From Escarpia spicata (taxonomy: Eukaryota > Annelida > Polychaeta > Sabellida > Siboglinidae), in the NCBI GenBank assembly GCA_963995525.1, contig OZ023210.1, forward strand, positions 27,801,439 through 27,865,438: a stretch of DNA of 64,000 bases, given 5' to 3'. Each line of letters begins with the position of its first letter. Position 1 is the first letter of the stretch. The notes under the pieces were generated by a model, which worked only from the letters and a program-made list of their open reading frames with translations, did not search any database and had not been told where the DNA came from. Below, in pieces: positions 27,401 through 38,248 of the stretch. Position numbers and translations under genes: made by a program.

Positions 27401-27912
27401 TTCAGCAAATTGTAAGGCGTCCCTACAAATTAAACATATACAGTAACTGTCACATAATATTAACACACTGCCAGACAATGTTAATAAGAAAACATGCATA
27501 GGTAATTAAAATATGTTAGACATGTAACAGTATATAAATAAATGTCATAATAATTGGTACTAGTTATACCTGTACATCCAAGAAAAATAATAAGAAAAAA
27601 GTGTAGTTATCAGCAATTGCCCTGTGCTGTTCAATGCATTCACTTGGTTCACACAATCAAAAGAATAATTGTTCACAAAGTAGGCCTTCCTGCTAATACT
27701 ACCCCTGGCTTGAGTGGATGATTCTGCGTAATGGAACAGGCAGGTCGTTTTAAAGCAAACTCTTTTTACAGATATGGTGCCCCCAAGAAATTATTGTCCG
27801 ACCAAGGTCGAGAATTTGTAAATCACATCAACACTGACTTGGCCAAGAAGTTCAACATTGACCGAATGGTTACGGCTGCATATCATCCACAAACTAACGG
27901 ACTTGATGAGAG
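21445..27912 (+). CDS. Ginger-like integrase/transposase, five exons, 3' incomplete
   Basis: Five exons join in consistent phase: 21445-21592 (starting MQREKIGDEYRRYM), 26062-26258, 26701-26812, 27232-27370 and 27772-27912. Introns 1-3 have gt...ag borders; intron 4 begins gcaagt, a GC-AG intron. The product would be a DNA transposase. Exons 2-3 give an HHCC zinc-binding domain (HSAPH, then CDACQRYEK). The core follows: first Asp in GMDLIG, second in LLSDQG, and Glu in TNGLDER, with 35 residues between the last two, a classic D,D35E core. PLPETKNGYKYVMTLTDYF is typical of Gypsy integrases. After LDER the frame meets TAG or a donor gtagc, and no further exon is visible before the right end. 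About 250 residues are recovered, short for the family. A domesticated GIN-type host gene is the alternative, but the flanking inverted repeats favour a transposon. Confidence 0.8.
23320..24245 (-). pseudogene. CR1-like LINE RT fragment
   Basis: Minus-strand frames give DFQKAFDKVPHQRLLLKL, GVPLESVLGPILFLIYINDL, then VLTFLDDTKVFRRIK and the C-terminal blocks VRPQLEYCIQTWRPF and LQRVQRRATKMLIP. These are RT motifs 3 to 7 and the tail of a CR1/Jockey-type element. The catalytic FADDT box reads FLDDT, and frame changes and stops interrupt it. It is nested in intron 1 of the Ginger-like gene. Confidence 0.85.
25200..25525 (-). mobile_element. tRNA-derived SINE
   Basis: On the minus strand it begins with a tRNA-like head: A-box-like tagcacaagagtaagagc (about 25491-25508) and B box ggttcgaattc (25455-25465). 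A body and a tail ending ggatattgcgctatata follow. The tail block (tccttaggact) is shared with the fragment at 12500-12631. Such tails usually match a partner LINE that mobilises the SINE. It lies in intron 1 of the Ginger-like gene. Confidence 0.72.
26281..26350. repeat. (TA)n microsatellite in intron 2
   Basis: Interrupted TATA runs occupy the start of the intron between exons 2 and 3 of the transposase gene. Confidence 0.85.
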
Positions 27913-28800
27913 GTAGCAATTAAGATTGTATTATAAAATATTACGTAGTGAAGAAAGTTCACAAATTAAAAGTTACATGCTCTGTTAATAGTTTTTACAG
28001 TTATTTCCTAGTGATTGGATTGGTAAGTTCTAACTCACGTGTTGACATCTGTATGAGATTTTTGAAATGATACTAATTCCATATGATTAACTGTATATTT
28101 CAATTTTTTTTGTTAATTTAATATGTATAATGATATAACTAAAAATGCCAACATTTCAAGCATTTCTTAATACATATAAAATGAATTGCATTATGAATAA
28201 AAACATTGCTTTCTTTTAACATGTTTTTTCTTCAAAAATGCTTATTTTTTGGTGTAACTTAACAAACTTGTATTAATATGACTAGTAAAAAAAAAAAAAC
28301 CTATATGTACAAACTACCCAAATGGACACCCTAGATCACACACAAAATTTCAGCTTTATACATATCAAATTGACAGAGATATGTGTCATTTATAAATTGT
28401 CACCCCCCAAGATTCCCACCCCCGACAAATTTTTAAAAATCTAAATCTACGAACCACCCCCAATGGGCCTGCTAGATTATACACGAAATTTCAGCTTCAT
28501 ACATGCCAAACTGACAGAAATAAGTATGTGTCATGTCATTTAAAATGCTGAAATTTGTGTTTACCACAAAACCCGCTGTGCGTATAAACAGCGCTGAAAA
28601 CTGCAGCTCTGTGTGACGAAGTCGTAAGATACACAACGTCAACGCTCTGAGACAATGACATCAAAATAAAACACAATTTTGTTTGCAAATAACTACAAGT
28701 TATGCTAATTATGAGTTTTTTTTATGTATACTAACAATTACAAAAGTAACCGTATCATTAACGTAAACTATAATATAATTGGATCACACATTCTTTCGGC
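27913..28800. repeat. AT-rich region with a diverged two-copy repeat
   Basis: At about 28309-28435 and 28443-28550 two diverged copies share the order acccaaatgg / acccccaatggg, then gctagat-type and aaatttcagctt blocks, then gacagagata / gacagaaata. No transposase exon could be recognised here, although the missing 3' exons would be expected in this interval. Confidence 0.55.
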
Positions 28801-28956
28801 AAACACCCTGTTAAGCTGGCCAAAAATAGGCGCTAACCTTTGACATGTACTGTGTGTACGCAAAACGGAACCGGAACTTACTCTCAGACCGGAACCTCCT
28901 TCCAGACCGTACAGCTGCGGGCCGAAAGTAGGCGCTAACCTTTGACATGTACAATC

Positions 28957-29026
28957 GCATGCGCAATACGCAAAACGGAACCGGAACTTACTCTCAGACC
29001 GGAACCTCCAACCAGACCAGTACACC
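28957..29026 (-). repeat. Right terminal inverted repeat of Ginger-like element
   Basis: Exact complement of the left terminal repeat. Just inside, at about 28820-28915, a second imperfect copy of the same block (aggcgctaacctttgacatg ... ccggaacttactctcag) is present, so the right end is partly duplicated. Confidence 0.9.
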
Positions 29027-30544
29027 TGGCAAATCTTGGCCTCGATTATCCAGGCGCCGTGAGGTGGCAGCATAGTCCCCTCACTACGGCCTGGATTATT
29101 AAGCTCTTGCCAATGTTACCGGTTGGGGGCTTTACCCCAGATTCGGGTAGTGCGATGATTGGCTCTCAGGCCAACTATGAAATAATAAATTAAATATAAT
29201 GATACAGTTTTATCAGATAATACTGTACTATAATAACTATTCGACATTAAACTGATATGGAAACATGTCACACACAAAATAAACCGACATTAATTTTTGT
29301 TCGTAATTTAGTGCCTTTTAATCACATGCATATTCAGTAGGTGGCAGCTCTCATGGCTGTCAACAACGTCAATGGTGACTCTGAGCCAGACTATTCCTAG
29401 CGAAGTCACGCAGCCAGGTGAGAGTCGGTTAAGCGAGATTAAGAACAGGGGTAAGACCACATTAAGGATTCGCCCGCCTTTACCCACCGAAAGAATATCC
29501 TTGAAAATACTATTTTGGTGTGATGTGTGAATTTTTTCCGAGCACTTTGACGTGGCACATGTTAGTCCAATGAATACTGAATGTACTACTGCATTAGATA
29601 CTTCACGAGATAGTCGCTCGCGTATTCGCACAGTGGCTATTTTGCAGAACGCACCAATATTTCAAAATCCGTCACCAGATTGGATCGAAATTGAGGGGTG
29701 TCAGGTTTGGGTGGATTTTTTTTGAAAAATGAGGCATGATAATTTCATGAGTTTTCCACAGCACTTGTGTCAATGGAGGTTAAATATGCTGTGAAATGTT
29801 CAAGAAAATCGCAAAACAAATTTTCCAGGAAATGAAGGAAACGTGTAAATTTTAAATGTGGTCTTACCCCAACACCCCAAAACACCGAAAAACAAAATGG
29901 CCGCCAAATTATATTGCTCATAACTGTGGTAGACTGCGGTAGATTCGTCATTTAAAGTTTGATTCTTATGTTTTTGATACCACAGAATCCAATAAAAACA
30001 ACATCAATTTCTTTTGAATATTCTGTGAAGGTCAATGGTGCAAAGTCAAAGTCATTCAATGCTATATGGTGCTACAAAAAAAATATATTGATTTCACATT
30101 TTCTAATATTGTATCTTTAACGACAACATGTCTGCAACATATTATGTGGTATTTATGGAAACATATGCATACATACGTTATACAAAGAGAGGTCAACAGA
30201 CTGGATTCACACCAACTATCCAGAAGAGACGTCTAAGCCTATTTAGTACGGCTGTTAACTGCATTATTTCGACGAATCGTGCACTTTTGATAAATCCACG
30301 AAACTTAATTTGGCACATATTTAGACCCCGGACATCTCTGAATTTGCCCTGGATGCTGTTGGCGGCCATTGTTTTTATTTTTTTTAAACTAATAATTCTC
30401 ACATATTGAGAACTGTTTCACATACATCCGTCATCCGTGGATCACATTATAGGTTCTTGGGGGTACTGATTTCAAATGTGTTATTGCATGGTGACCTTGT
30501 CCAACATTCATTTAAAGATGGCGGCCTACGACACAATTGCATTT
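29027..30544. other. Intergenic, fragments of a dispersed repeat
   Basis: No gene is recognised. Near 30470-30540 the text accttgtccaacatt...aagatggcgg resembles units at 32.2-32.6 kb and 35.9-36.0 kb, suggesting a repeat that later elements inserted into. Confidence 0.4.
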
Positions 30545-32150
30545 ATATGTTATGACTTCTTCACTTCACTTCATTTTCCCATAACCCGTAAGGATCGTTG
30601 AGGCACGTTCCACTGACGATTTCTTTACCAGTTCTCTCCACGTTTCCCTGTTTTCCACAGCCCTCTGGGAGTCGGCGAACTCCAGTCCTGTCCACTCTTT
30701 GATGTTGACTTCCTATCTCTTTTTCTGTCTACCTCTTCTTCTCCCCCCCCCCCCCCCCCCCTCTCACGGTACCTTGCAAGATGGTCTTTGCAATGCCAAA
30801 TGATCGCGCGACGTGGCCGTACCCCATGGCTTGTTTGATCTTGTTGTGAACATCTTCGTTAGTAATATGGTCTTTGTATGACATGCGCAATATCTTCCGA
30901 AAGCACGTCATTTCCATGGCTTGTATCCTCTTCTGTAGATCTGCTGAGAGGGTCCATGTTTCACAAGCATGTAGAAAGATGGACATGACATGGGAGGGCA
31001 TCAGCCTTATTTTTGAACTGACATTGGTGTTACTGTCATTCCATATGGGTTTCAACCTTATAAGTGCTGCTGTTGTCTGTGCAATCCTGGCAAGTATCTC
31101 AGGTTTGGAACCCTCGTCTGTGATGATCGATCCCAAGTACTTGAAGCTTGTTACTGTTTCAAGTCCCTGTCCGTTAACTTTGACCTCTGTGTTGGTGCTT
31201 TGTATGTTGTTTGTCATCAGTTTGGTCTTTTCGGCGCTGATCTCTATGCTGTATGTTGTATAGGTTTTGTCGAGGCACTCCACCAAGTTGACTAGTTCTT
31301 GTTCTTCTCCTGCTAGACCGCCGATAGCATCAGCGAAGTGAAGGTTGGCGATTGCCTTGCCTCCAAAGTTGATAGTGCCTTGATGGTTTTCCAAGGCATT
31401 ATTCATGATCCTTTCCAGAAAGATGTTGCCGAGGGTGGGTTATAGTATGCATCCTTGTCGAACTCCCACTATTGTTCGAAACCAGTCTCTTATGCTGTCA
31501 TTGGGGATGACTGCACTGGTGGCCTTGTCATATAGGTGTTCAATGGTTCGGACACGATTGGAGCCAATGTTGTAATTCTTCATGGTCGCCCAAGGGACCG
31601 CATACCATACCCTATCAAAGGCCTTCTTAAAGTCTATGAAGACTGAACACGTTTCTCGCAAAGGATTCCAAGGTTGAAGATCTGTTCACTGGTGCTCCGT
31701 CCTGTTCTTCTGCGATGATCTTTTCTGACTGTGGTTTGAGTCTGTTGAGTAGGATCTTCAGCATGACTTGCTCGGGTGACTAATAAAGTTGATTGTTCTA
31801 TAATTTTGGCACAGCTGTAGGTTGCCTTTCTTGGCTGGAAGCGTAATGATCAGTCACTGAGTCCACGGGGGTGGGCCATTCTTTTGTCTGTCAGATTTTG
31901 TTGCAGATTGTTGTGAGGCCGGTGGTGATCAAGGCTTCTCCCCCAGCTTGAACCTGTTTTGCTAGTATGTTGTCTATTCCAACTGACTTTCCTTTTTTCA
32001 GAGAGTTCACTGCAGCCTCCACTTCCTCACGAAGAATGGGGTAGTCATCATCTTCTACTACGTCACCCAAAGCCGCAATGTTGGTGTCAGAATAAAGATG
32101 TGTGGACACCGATTTCAATGTATTCAAATATTTTGTATTTAATTAACTTA
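30545..32150 (-). pseudogene. RTE-like LINE reverse transcriptase relic
   Basis: Minus-strand frames give REEVEAAVNSLKKGKSVGID, then CSVFIDFKKAFDRVWYAVPW, IVGVRQGCIL, ANLHFADAIGGLAGEEQELV and SFKYLGSIITDEG, followed by the tail IQAMEMTCFRKILRMSYKD and GYGHVARSFGIAKTILQG. This is the RT plus C-terminal region of an RTE-type or related endonuclease-RT family that is abundant in invertebrates. The FADD catalytic box reads FADA, so the second Asp is lost. There are several frame breaks, and a C-tract at 30745-30763 disrupts the tail. No endonuclease half is present, so it is a 5'-truncated copy. Confidence 0.85.
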
Positions 32151-32615
32151 CGTTAACATTTCTATCCGCCATTATAGAAAATGGCGACCGATAAAACTAA
32201 CTATTTCCATACCTTAAAAAAACTACATCATATAAAGCTGTTATTGTTGTGTCGAAATGTAGGTTTCCCGGAGTAGCGTTTTCAAAAAACTTTTGTAAGA
32301 CAAACAATTAACATATGCACTGTGACTATGTTATGACTGTATGGTATTTACGTTTGACCTTGTCCGACATTAATATCTGCCATTTGCAACACAACAAATG
32401 GCGGCCGTTAAAACGAATGTTTTTGAAATCTTAAGAATTGCGTCATATAAAGCTGTAATTAAAAATGGTACCGAATGTAGTTATCGAAGGTAGTTATTTC
32501 AAATAATTAACTCTTGACCTCGTCCGATATCCTTAGCCGACATTTTTAAAAGATGGCGACTGTCACCAAATGTAGGTTTATATTTAGAAAAGGTGTCTGA
32601 TAGTCATTTTCAAAG
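32151..32615. repeat. Diverged tandem units, roughly 200 bp
   Basis: Three diverged units share the order: aatggcg/gatggcg, a 'cgtcatataaagctgt' or 'catcatataaagctgt' block, then gaccttgtccgac / gacctcgtccgat. Related single blocks flank the hAT and LTR insertions (34.5 and 35.95 kb), so these may be one old repeat array split by insertions. Confidence 0.5.
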
Positions 32616-32620
32616 TGCTT

Positions 32621-34130
32621 CACATTTCCCGCCACATTTGCACATTTCAATGTAGCACACTTCTGCATTTCTGCATGTACAGGTGTTCGGCTTACAGCCT
32701 TCCTGACAGCTACACTTCAGCAGTTCCCGACAGGCTCGCGATGTTTGTAGTAATGTCATCCACAAGGGTGTCCAACTCTCTCATTGAGGTATCCATCCCG
32801 ATTTCTCAGGAGACGGGATGTCTGGCACTGGATGAAATAGGTTGGTTATCCCCCAACTGAACCTCTTTGGCGAGTTGCACGCTTGGTGTGCTGAAGCCAT
32901 ACGGCCCGTGTCGGTGGAATGTGATTGATTTGTTTCCTTTCTACGTGAGCAGTTGCCTTTTTGTTTCGTTCACACTCACTTGATAGCTTGTTCGGTCGTA
33001 CATTAAGATGGTGAATCTCTCGATGGTTGACATTACAGCCTCCATATTCTGAAGCGATGGTGCATCTAACAGGGTACAGAATGCATCAGTTGCTTCCGGG
33101 TAGGCATTTCAAGTGTCCCATGCACTTTTGTTTCCCTTACTTTATAAAAGCTGACATTGTCGCATTCGGCGAACGCAACGAAAAAACAGACATTGACATA
33201 CTCTCGGTTCAAGTAAGCGTGATAATCATATAGGAGACAAGTAGCCGACGTAGCAGTTCCACAGTGTCGTTGGACGTAAGTATACTAATGACCGACTTGC
33301 TTGTGTGTTACCGCATCATCACACCGCAAGAAGTCATGCAATTGTCTTGACCGAGGCGAGTTGTGCTCCACACGACGGCGAACACCCTTCTCTTTCCGTT
33401 GCCTTGCATGGTCTTTAAGACTGCCATATTTGTAGACATCCCAGACAATGTTATCATACGCTGTCTACTGCTTGATTGTAACATAACAAATGCACAACAT
33501 TCCGTTGTTCGATATTAACCGAATGTTGCTGAAGTTCGCGACTTCAACATGTTGACGGCTGCTACACCATCAATGACAACAATCTCAACGCATGGAGTCG
33601 TCGGAAAACTGTCTGGTTGAGGCGGAACAACTTTCTCCAAGCGGTATGTGATATCTGCTTTCGTTCCAGTGCGCCATGTCCCATTCCGTGATAACGACGT
33701 ACGGTGGACATGCTTAGTTCTCATGTGACAAGAACTCTGCAATATCATTGTTTCTCAATTGACAAGCAACATATAGTTGGGAAAACAACGAGCAGTCACT
33801 TCGGACAGCCGATAGTTGGATCTTGGTGTTTGATTGATCTCTTTCGGATGACCTTGCAAATACACAAAGTTTGTTTATTTTTATCGGGACTCCTAGAAGT
33901 TTGGTGCAATCTGTCAAGCGCTCTTTAATAACAAATGTGTTGTACTGCCCTTTGCCGATCTTTTCTACACTCATCACACTGCCAACAACCCTCTTGTGGC
34001 AAACATCTCAGGTGTATATAACCAGCGTATATTTTCCTTGTCCACAAAACGGATGCTTCTTGAAATGGAGCTGTCAGAGAGGTAACATCCTAGAAAAGTT
34101 TGTTTGGATGCTTGTAGACTATTCGTAGTA
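32621..34130 (-). pseudogene. Multicopy invertebrate protein family with Cys-rich C terminus, broken
   Basis: Minus-strand frames form a collinear series: QYNTFVIKERLTDCTKLLG, CQLRNNDIAEFLSHEN, GTKADITYRLEKVVPPQ, CVEIVVIDGVAAVNMLKSR, IVWDVYKYGSLKDHARQ, KGVRRRVEHNSPRSRQLHDF, IERFTILMYDRTSYQV and finally a Cys-rich end (CSCQEGCKPNTCTC, CYIEMCKCGG). I recognise the general shape of an uncharacterised family that occurs in many copies in marine invertebrate genomes, probably mobile in origin. The function is unknown. At least four frame changes and several stops break it, and part of the middle seems deleted. Confidence 0.65.
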
Positions 34131-34612
34131 AACATGTGCCTCATCGTCTGTAGTTGACTCTGAAGAAGATTCAAATTCCCCGATGAGCCGCGCCATCTCT
34201 GGACCGGATATCATCCATCGGCGGTGTGCAGCAGGGTCTTCGGTCACACCCACTGCACCACTGTCCCCATTACCACGGCATTATTTTGTTCATGCGCTTG
34301 ATCGATTGTTATCATTTGACTCCAACACGAATGCTCTACGTTCGTACGCAGTTCTTGAGATATTAGAAAATTCGTTTTCACGTCTGCCAATTTTTCAAAA
34401 TATTAGATATGTATGTCGGACAAAGTTAAAAGTAACATACGTGAAATTGTTACCCCGGAATACCTATATTTTGACCTAGCAAATAACAGCTGTATATGAC
34501 GTAGTTCTTAAGGTATGTAATAATTGGTTTTAAAGGCCGCCTTTTATAAATGGTAGATATGAATGTCAACTAAGGTGAAATGCAAAACATTTCAATAAAT
34601 TGAAATCGCTGC
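34131..34612. other. No gene recognised; old repeat flank
   Basis: Short frames only. Near 34490-34560 the text matches units of the dispersed repeat (gtagttcttaaggtat, ggccgcc), continuing at 35.95 kb beyond the hAT element. Confidence 0.4.
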
Positions 34613-35928
34613 CCATACACCAGAGCTGGAACAAGTACATTTATTTTGTACTTGAGTAAAAGTACAAGTAACTTTGGAAAAAGCTACTCAAGTAAAAGTA
34701 AAAGTCCTTTTTGAAAAATGTACTTGAAGTACAAGTAAAAAGTAACCAAATGTACTTGAAGTAAATGCAAAAGTACTTCTCTAAAAACTTTTGATATGGT
34801 CACCCACTGCGAACAAACAAGTGAATTCAGTAGTGTGCAAAGCAAACACTTTATTGAACAGGACAGGATCCTCAGCAGGATACAATGACAGGCTGGCTCC
34901 TCAAACAAACTATACATACTATGCAAGACAGTGACAAAAGAAATAAAATAATGGTAATACCATATTCAGTAGTGTGTACAGTGAACACTAAATATTGTCT
35001 ACGACCAGGCCTGGGGATCTATATGTGAGACAAAATATTGAAAACATGAACCAAGAATACATATATACAACATTTATAGGCCCTAACAATACTTACCCTG
35101 TAGTTTATTATTAAGATAAATCTGAATAACCATTAGCAGTTTAAATTGCCACAGCGAAGGGAATGTTTTGGGGCGATAATATGTGAATTTCGACGTGCGT
35201 TTATCACTAATGCAATTCGGGACGTTATTCAGGTCACTAATAGCTCGAACCTAAATCTAAGAACATGTTTTGTTCATATTAAATGCACCTGCACCTTTTG
35301 TACAAATAACGATGTGTTATGGTGTAATATATTTTCACAACAAAAATGAGGCAAGAAGACCTTTTAGCTGCGTAGGTCTAACACTAATAATTTACCGACC
35401 ACGTGTGTAAGGAAGGTTTGAAGGTGATCAACAGATCTGGCATATCGACACACACAACAAACAGATCAACTTAACAGTAGCCCCGTGAACTGACTTAATC
35501 TCAAACATACTGGATAAGTATGGCCATGGATGCTGCAAATGATCGTTTTCGGCTGATCCTTCTATGATAAATCTTTGAACGCGAATGACACCTGGTGATC
35601 ATGCCTGGTAACGACAATGATAGGCCAATCAGAAAAGACTACCACTTGTTGCTCCGGCTGATATCTATTGATGGATATATGCTGGGGGAAACCAGTTCCG
35701 GGCTTCAGGCATTATCGTTCGTTACTAATATTTTTGGAGCTCCAAACTTTTAACGCATAAATAATGGATACTTCGTTACATTTATGAAAAGTACACACAT
35801 TTGTACTTCGTTACAAGTAAAAGTACTCCTAAAAAAATGTACTTCATTACTCACGAAAAGTAAACTTTTCTACTCAAGTACAGTAACGAAGTACTTGTAC
35901 TTCGTTACGTCCCAGCTCTGCCATACAC
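34613..35928. mobile_element. Non-autonomous hAT element with 8-bp target duplication
   Basis: The element (34621-35920) begins cagagctggaacaagtac and ends gtaacg...cccagctctg, inverted repeats with cagagctgg termini. It is bracketed by a perfect 8-bp direct repeat ccatacac (34613-34620, 35921-35928). Eight-base duplications and such termini mark the hAT superfamily. The subterminal regions are rich in repeated agtacaagtaa / ttacttgtact motifs. The 1.3 kb body has no transposase-like frame, so it would depend on a transposase from elsewhere. Confidence 0.88.
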
Positions 35929-36163
35929 CTTTATTTTGACATCAACGGTACGGCTATAAATGGCGTAGTTCATAAGGTATCAGGATTATTGGTTTTGGCG
36001 GTCATTTTAAAATGGTGGCGTCACACAACGGAGTCTGGATAATCACTACACCGATCGGGCTGCTGTGTAGTGCTGGCATGTGGTGAATACCATATAAAAA
36101 TGTAATGGTTGCATGGAAATGCCATTGTGTGCAGTCATATGGTTGATTTTTCTGGGAAATCAC
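35929..36163. other. Old repeat flank between hAT and LTR element
   Basis: It holds the continuation of the dispersed repeat interrupted by the hAT insertion (ggcgtagttcataaggtat, ggcggtcatttt). Confidence 0.4.
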
Positions 36164-36333
36164 TGTTGTAATACTTGTTAGTATACAGTTAAATAAAGTT
36201 GAAATTAATTTATTGTTGAACTCGAAGAACACGTTGCCGCCCTTCGGGCGGAAGTAACAAGAACTAATAACCACGCCTATAACTGGATATTTCTATCTAT
36301 AGTCTAATATGTTATAAACGTAATATCACAACA
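36164..36333 (-). repeat. 3' LTR
   Basis: Starts tgttgtaatacttgttag and ends atcacaaca on the plus strand, and matches 39929-40093 with a few substitutions and small indels. The polypurine tract adjoins it. Confidence 0.92.
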
Positions 36334-36342
36334 TCCTCCTTA

Positions 36343-38202
36343 TTAACGAAAAGTTACGTAAAGGGGTAGGCCTAAGCTACTTCCCTTTGCAACATAGTCC
36401 TTGATGCGTATCGGTTCATGCCGTGATCTCTGCGACCTTTGCGGTACGAACGTCATCGGTGGGGCGACTGGATCAAGGACCGTCTCGTCGTCTCGAATCC
36501 GCTCTGTTGTGGGTGTGTCATCGCGGACACTCTCAGCATGCGGTTCACGCTCCAGCAATTCGCGTAGATGACTTCGGTTTCGTCGCAGCAGAGTACCGTT
36601 TGGAGTTGATACCACGTAGCTTCGTGGTTCAGCCCATTTCTCAGTCACCATCGCAGGGAACCATGTGTGTGTAGCTCGATTCTGCACACACACACACACA
36701 CGCTGTCCAATGTGCAACGGTGGTAGGTCGTTTCTACGTGTCGCATCGTGATGTGTTTTCATTTCCTCTCGTCTCCGTTCATGCTGTTCTCTTTGCTCTT
36801 CTGGTCCAGGTTCACTGCGGCTTGGAAGGAGTGTCGTCATTCGTCTGCCGAACATCATCTCGCCTGGAGAAGGTAAGTTTGTCTCTACAGGTGTGGCTCG
36901 AAGACTGAGCTACGCGAGCTGTACGTCATCACCGTTCTTCCGAGTCTTCTGGATGATTGCCTTGAGATGCCTCACACTTATCTCAATTAAGCCGTTACTG
37001 CGAGCATAATGTGGAGAACTCGTCACGTGTTGGATACCCCAGTCTTCAGTGAACTTCTTGATTGGCTGTCCAGCGTACTGCGGGCCATTGTCGGTCATCA
37101 CCACGTATGGGCGACCGAATAGCGCACAGTATGATTTCAGTCGATCTGCGACTGCCTTGCTTGTTACTGGAGCACGTATCTCGTCCACCAGCGGATACTT
37201 GGTGTATCGGTCTGTGATCAGAAGATAGTGTCGGTTTTCAATTTCGAACAGGTCGGAAGCAATGAATTGCCATGGACATGAAAGCGTTTCATGCGCGATG
37301 AGTGGTTCGCGTACGTTTGAGACTTGAAGCTCTTGACACGTCTGGCACGCTCTGCATACTCGGTCGACATCTTTATTTATGTCTAGCCAATAGACACAGT
37401 CACGGGCTAGTCGTCTTGTTTTCTCGATACCTTGATGCCCGTCATGTAACTGCGCAAGTATGTCGCTCTGCATGCAGCTAGGAATGACGATCTGTCGTCC
37501 CTTGAACACCATGCCTGCCTCGATAGCGAGCTGGTCCCTAAATGACCAGTATGGCCTTAGGTCGGTTGGTAGTTCCTTGATGTGCTCAGGCCATCCATGA
37601 TATATAACGTCCTTCAATCTGTTAAGTGTAGGGTCTTTTGTCGTTTCGTAGCATCACACGCTTTGCTACCGGGAAATTTATCAACCCGATGAGAACTCGG
37701 CTTGTGTCTTCCAGTTCGACCCCATCGACTCGTTCGTCTAGTTCGATGTTTTGGTTGTTCTCTTGATTTGGTAATCTGCTTAACGTGTCGGCAAGAACCA
37801 TTTGTTCGCCTGGCCGGTACACGATGTAGAGGTTGTACCCTTAATTGTACCTTCACCAGCATTCGCTGTAGTCTCGGTGGTGCTGCATGCAACGGTTTAG
37901 CACAGATCGTCACGAGTCTGCCATCTTGGATCAGCACGGCACCAAGTCCTTTTTGTGAAGCATCTACTTCGAGCATCAGATCGTCAGTCATGTCGTAGTA
38001 CTTCACGCATGCGTTCTCAGACACAGCTTCGCGAAGATCGTCTACCTGCCGCTGGTACCCGCTGTCCCGTCCACATCGCGTCTTTATTCAGCAGTCCACG
38101 AAGCGCCTGTGACCTTGCAGCAAAGTGTGGGATGTAGGGTGACAGATAGTTCATCATGCCGAGGAACTTCTGTAGGTCTTCCTTTGTCTCAGGTATTGGC
38201 AT
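36343..38202 (-). pseudogene. Gypsy pol 3' part: RT tail, RNase H, integrase
   Basis: Minus strand from 38202: the RT end (ETKEDLQKFLGMMNYLSPYI), then RNase H (LMLEVDASQKGLGAVLIQDG), a short hinge (YRPGEQMVLADTLSRLPNQE) and the integrase. The integrase has an HHCC finger (HDGHQG...CRACQTCQE), a D,D,E core with ASDLFEIENRHYLLITDRY and MTDNGPQYAG, and the block SSPHYARSNGLIEISVRH. The catalytic Glu is followed by I-S where E-R or E-N is usual. A C-terminal frame (LHIGQRVCVCVQNRATHTW) ends near the LTR. Frame changes occur near 37830, 37617 and 36900. It would copy and integrate the element if it were intact. Confidence 0.88.
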
Positions 38203-38248
38203 CTGGCGAATGTCTTGTATTTTCGTTACGTCTTATACTTTCGCTACG
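38203..38248 (-). other. Deletion scar removing the RT core
   Basis: The protease-RT linker runs directly into the last RT block (KFLGMMNYL), so the fingers and palm with YVDD are missing. The scar holds two imperfect direct repeats (ttttcgttacgtc and ctttcgctacgtc), consistent with a repeat-mediated deletion. Confidence 0.7.

Larger units (their letters stand above)
21055..29026 (+). mobile_element. Ginger-like DNA transposon, about 8 kb
   Basis: A perfect 70-bp inverted repeat (21055-21124 and 28957-29026) encloses a spliced gene for a Gypsy-integrase-like DDE protein. Ginger elements are cut-and-paste transposons whose transposase resembles Ty3/Gypsy integrase, lacks any RT, often has introns and makes 4-bp target duplications. 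If the ends are taken as TGT...ACA (21057 to 29024) the flanks are ccgg and cctg, a 3/4 match and so only weak support. The transposase stops after the catalytic Glu; no C-terminal exons were found, so this copy is probably defective. A CR1 fragment and a SINE have inserted into intron 1. Confidence 0.8.
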
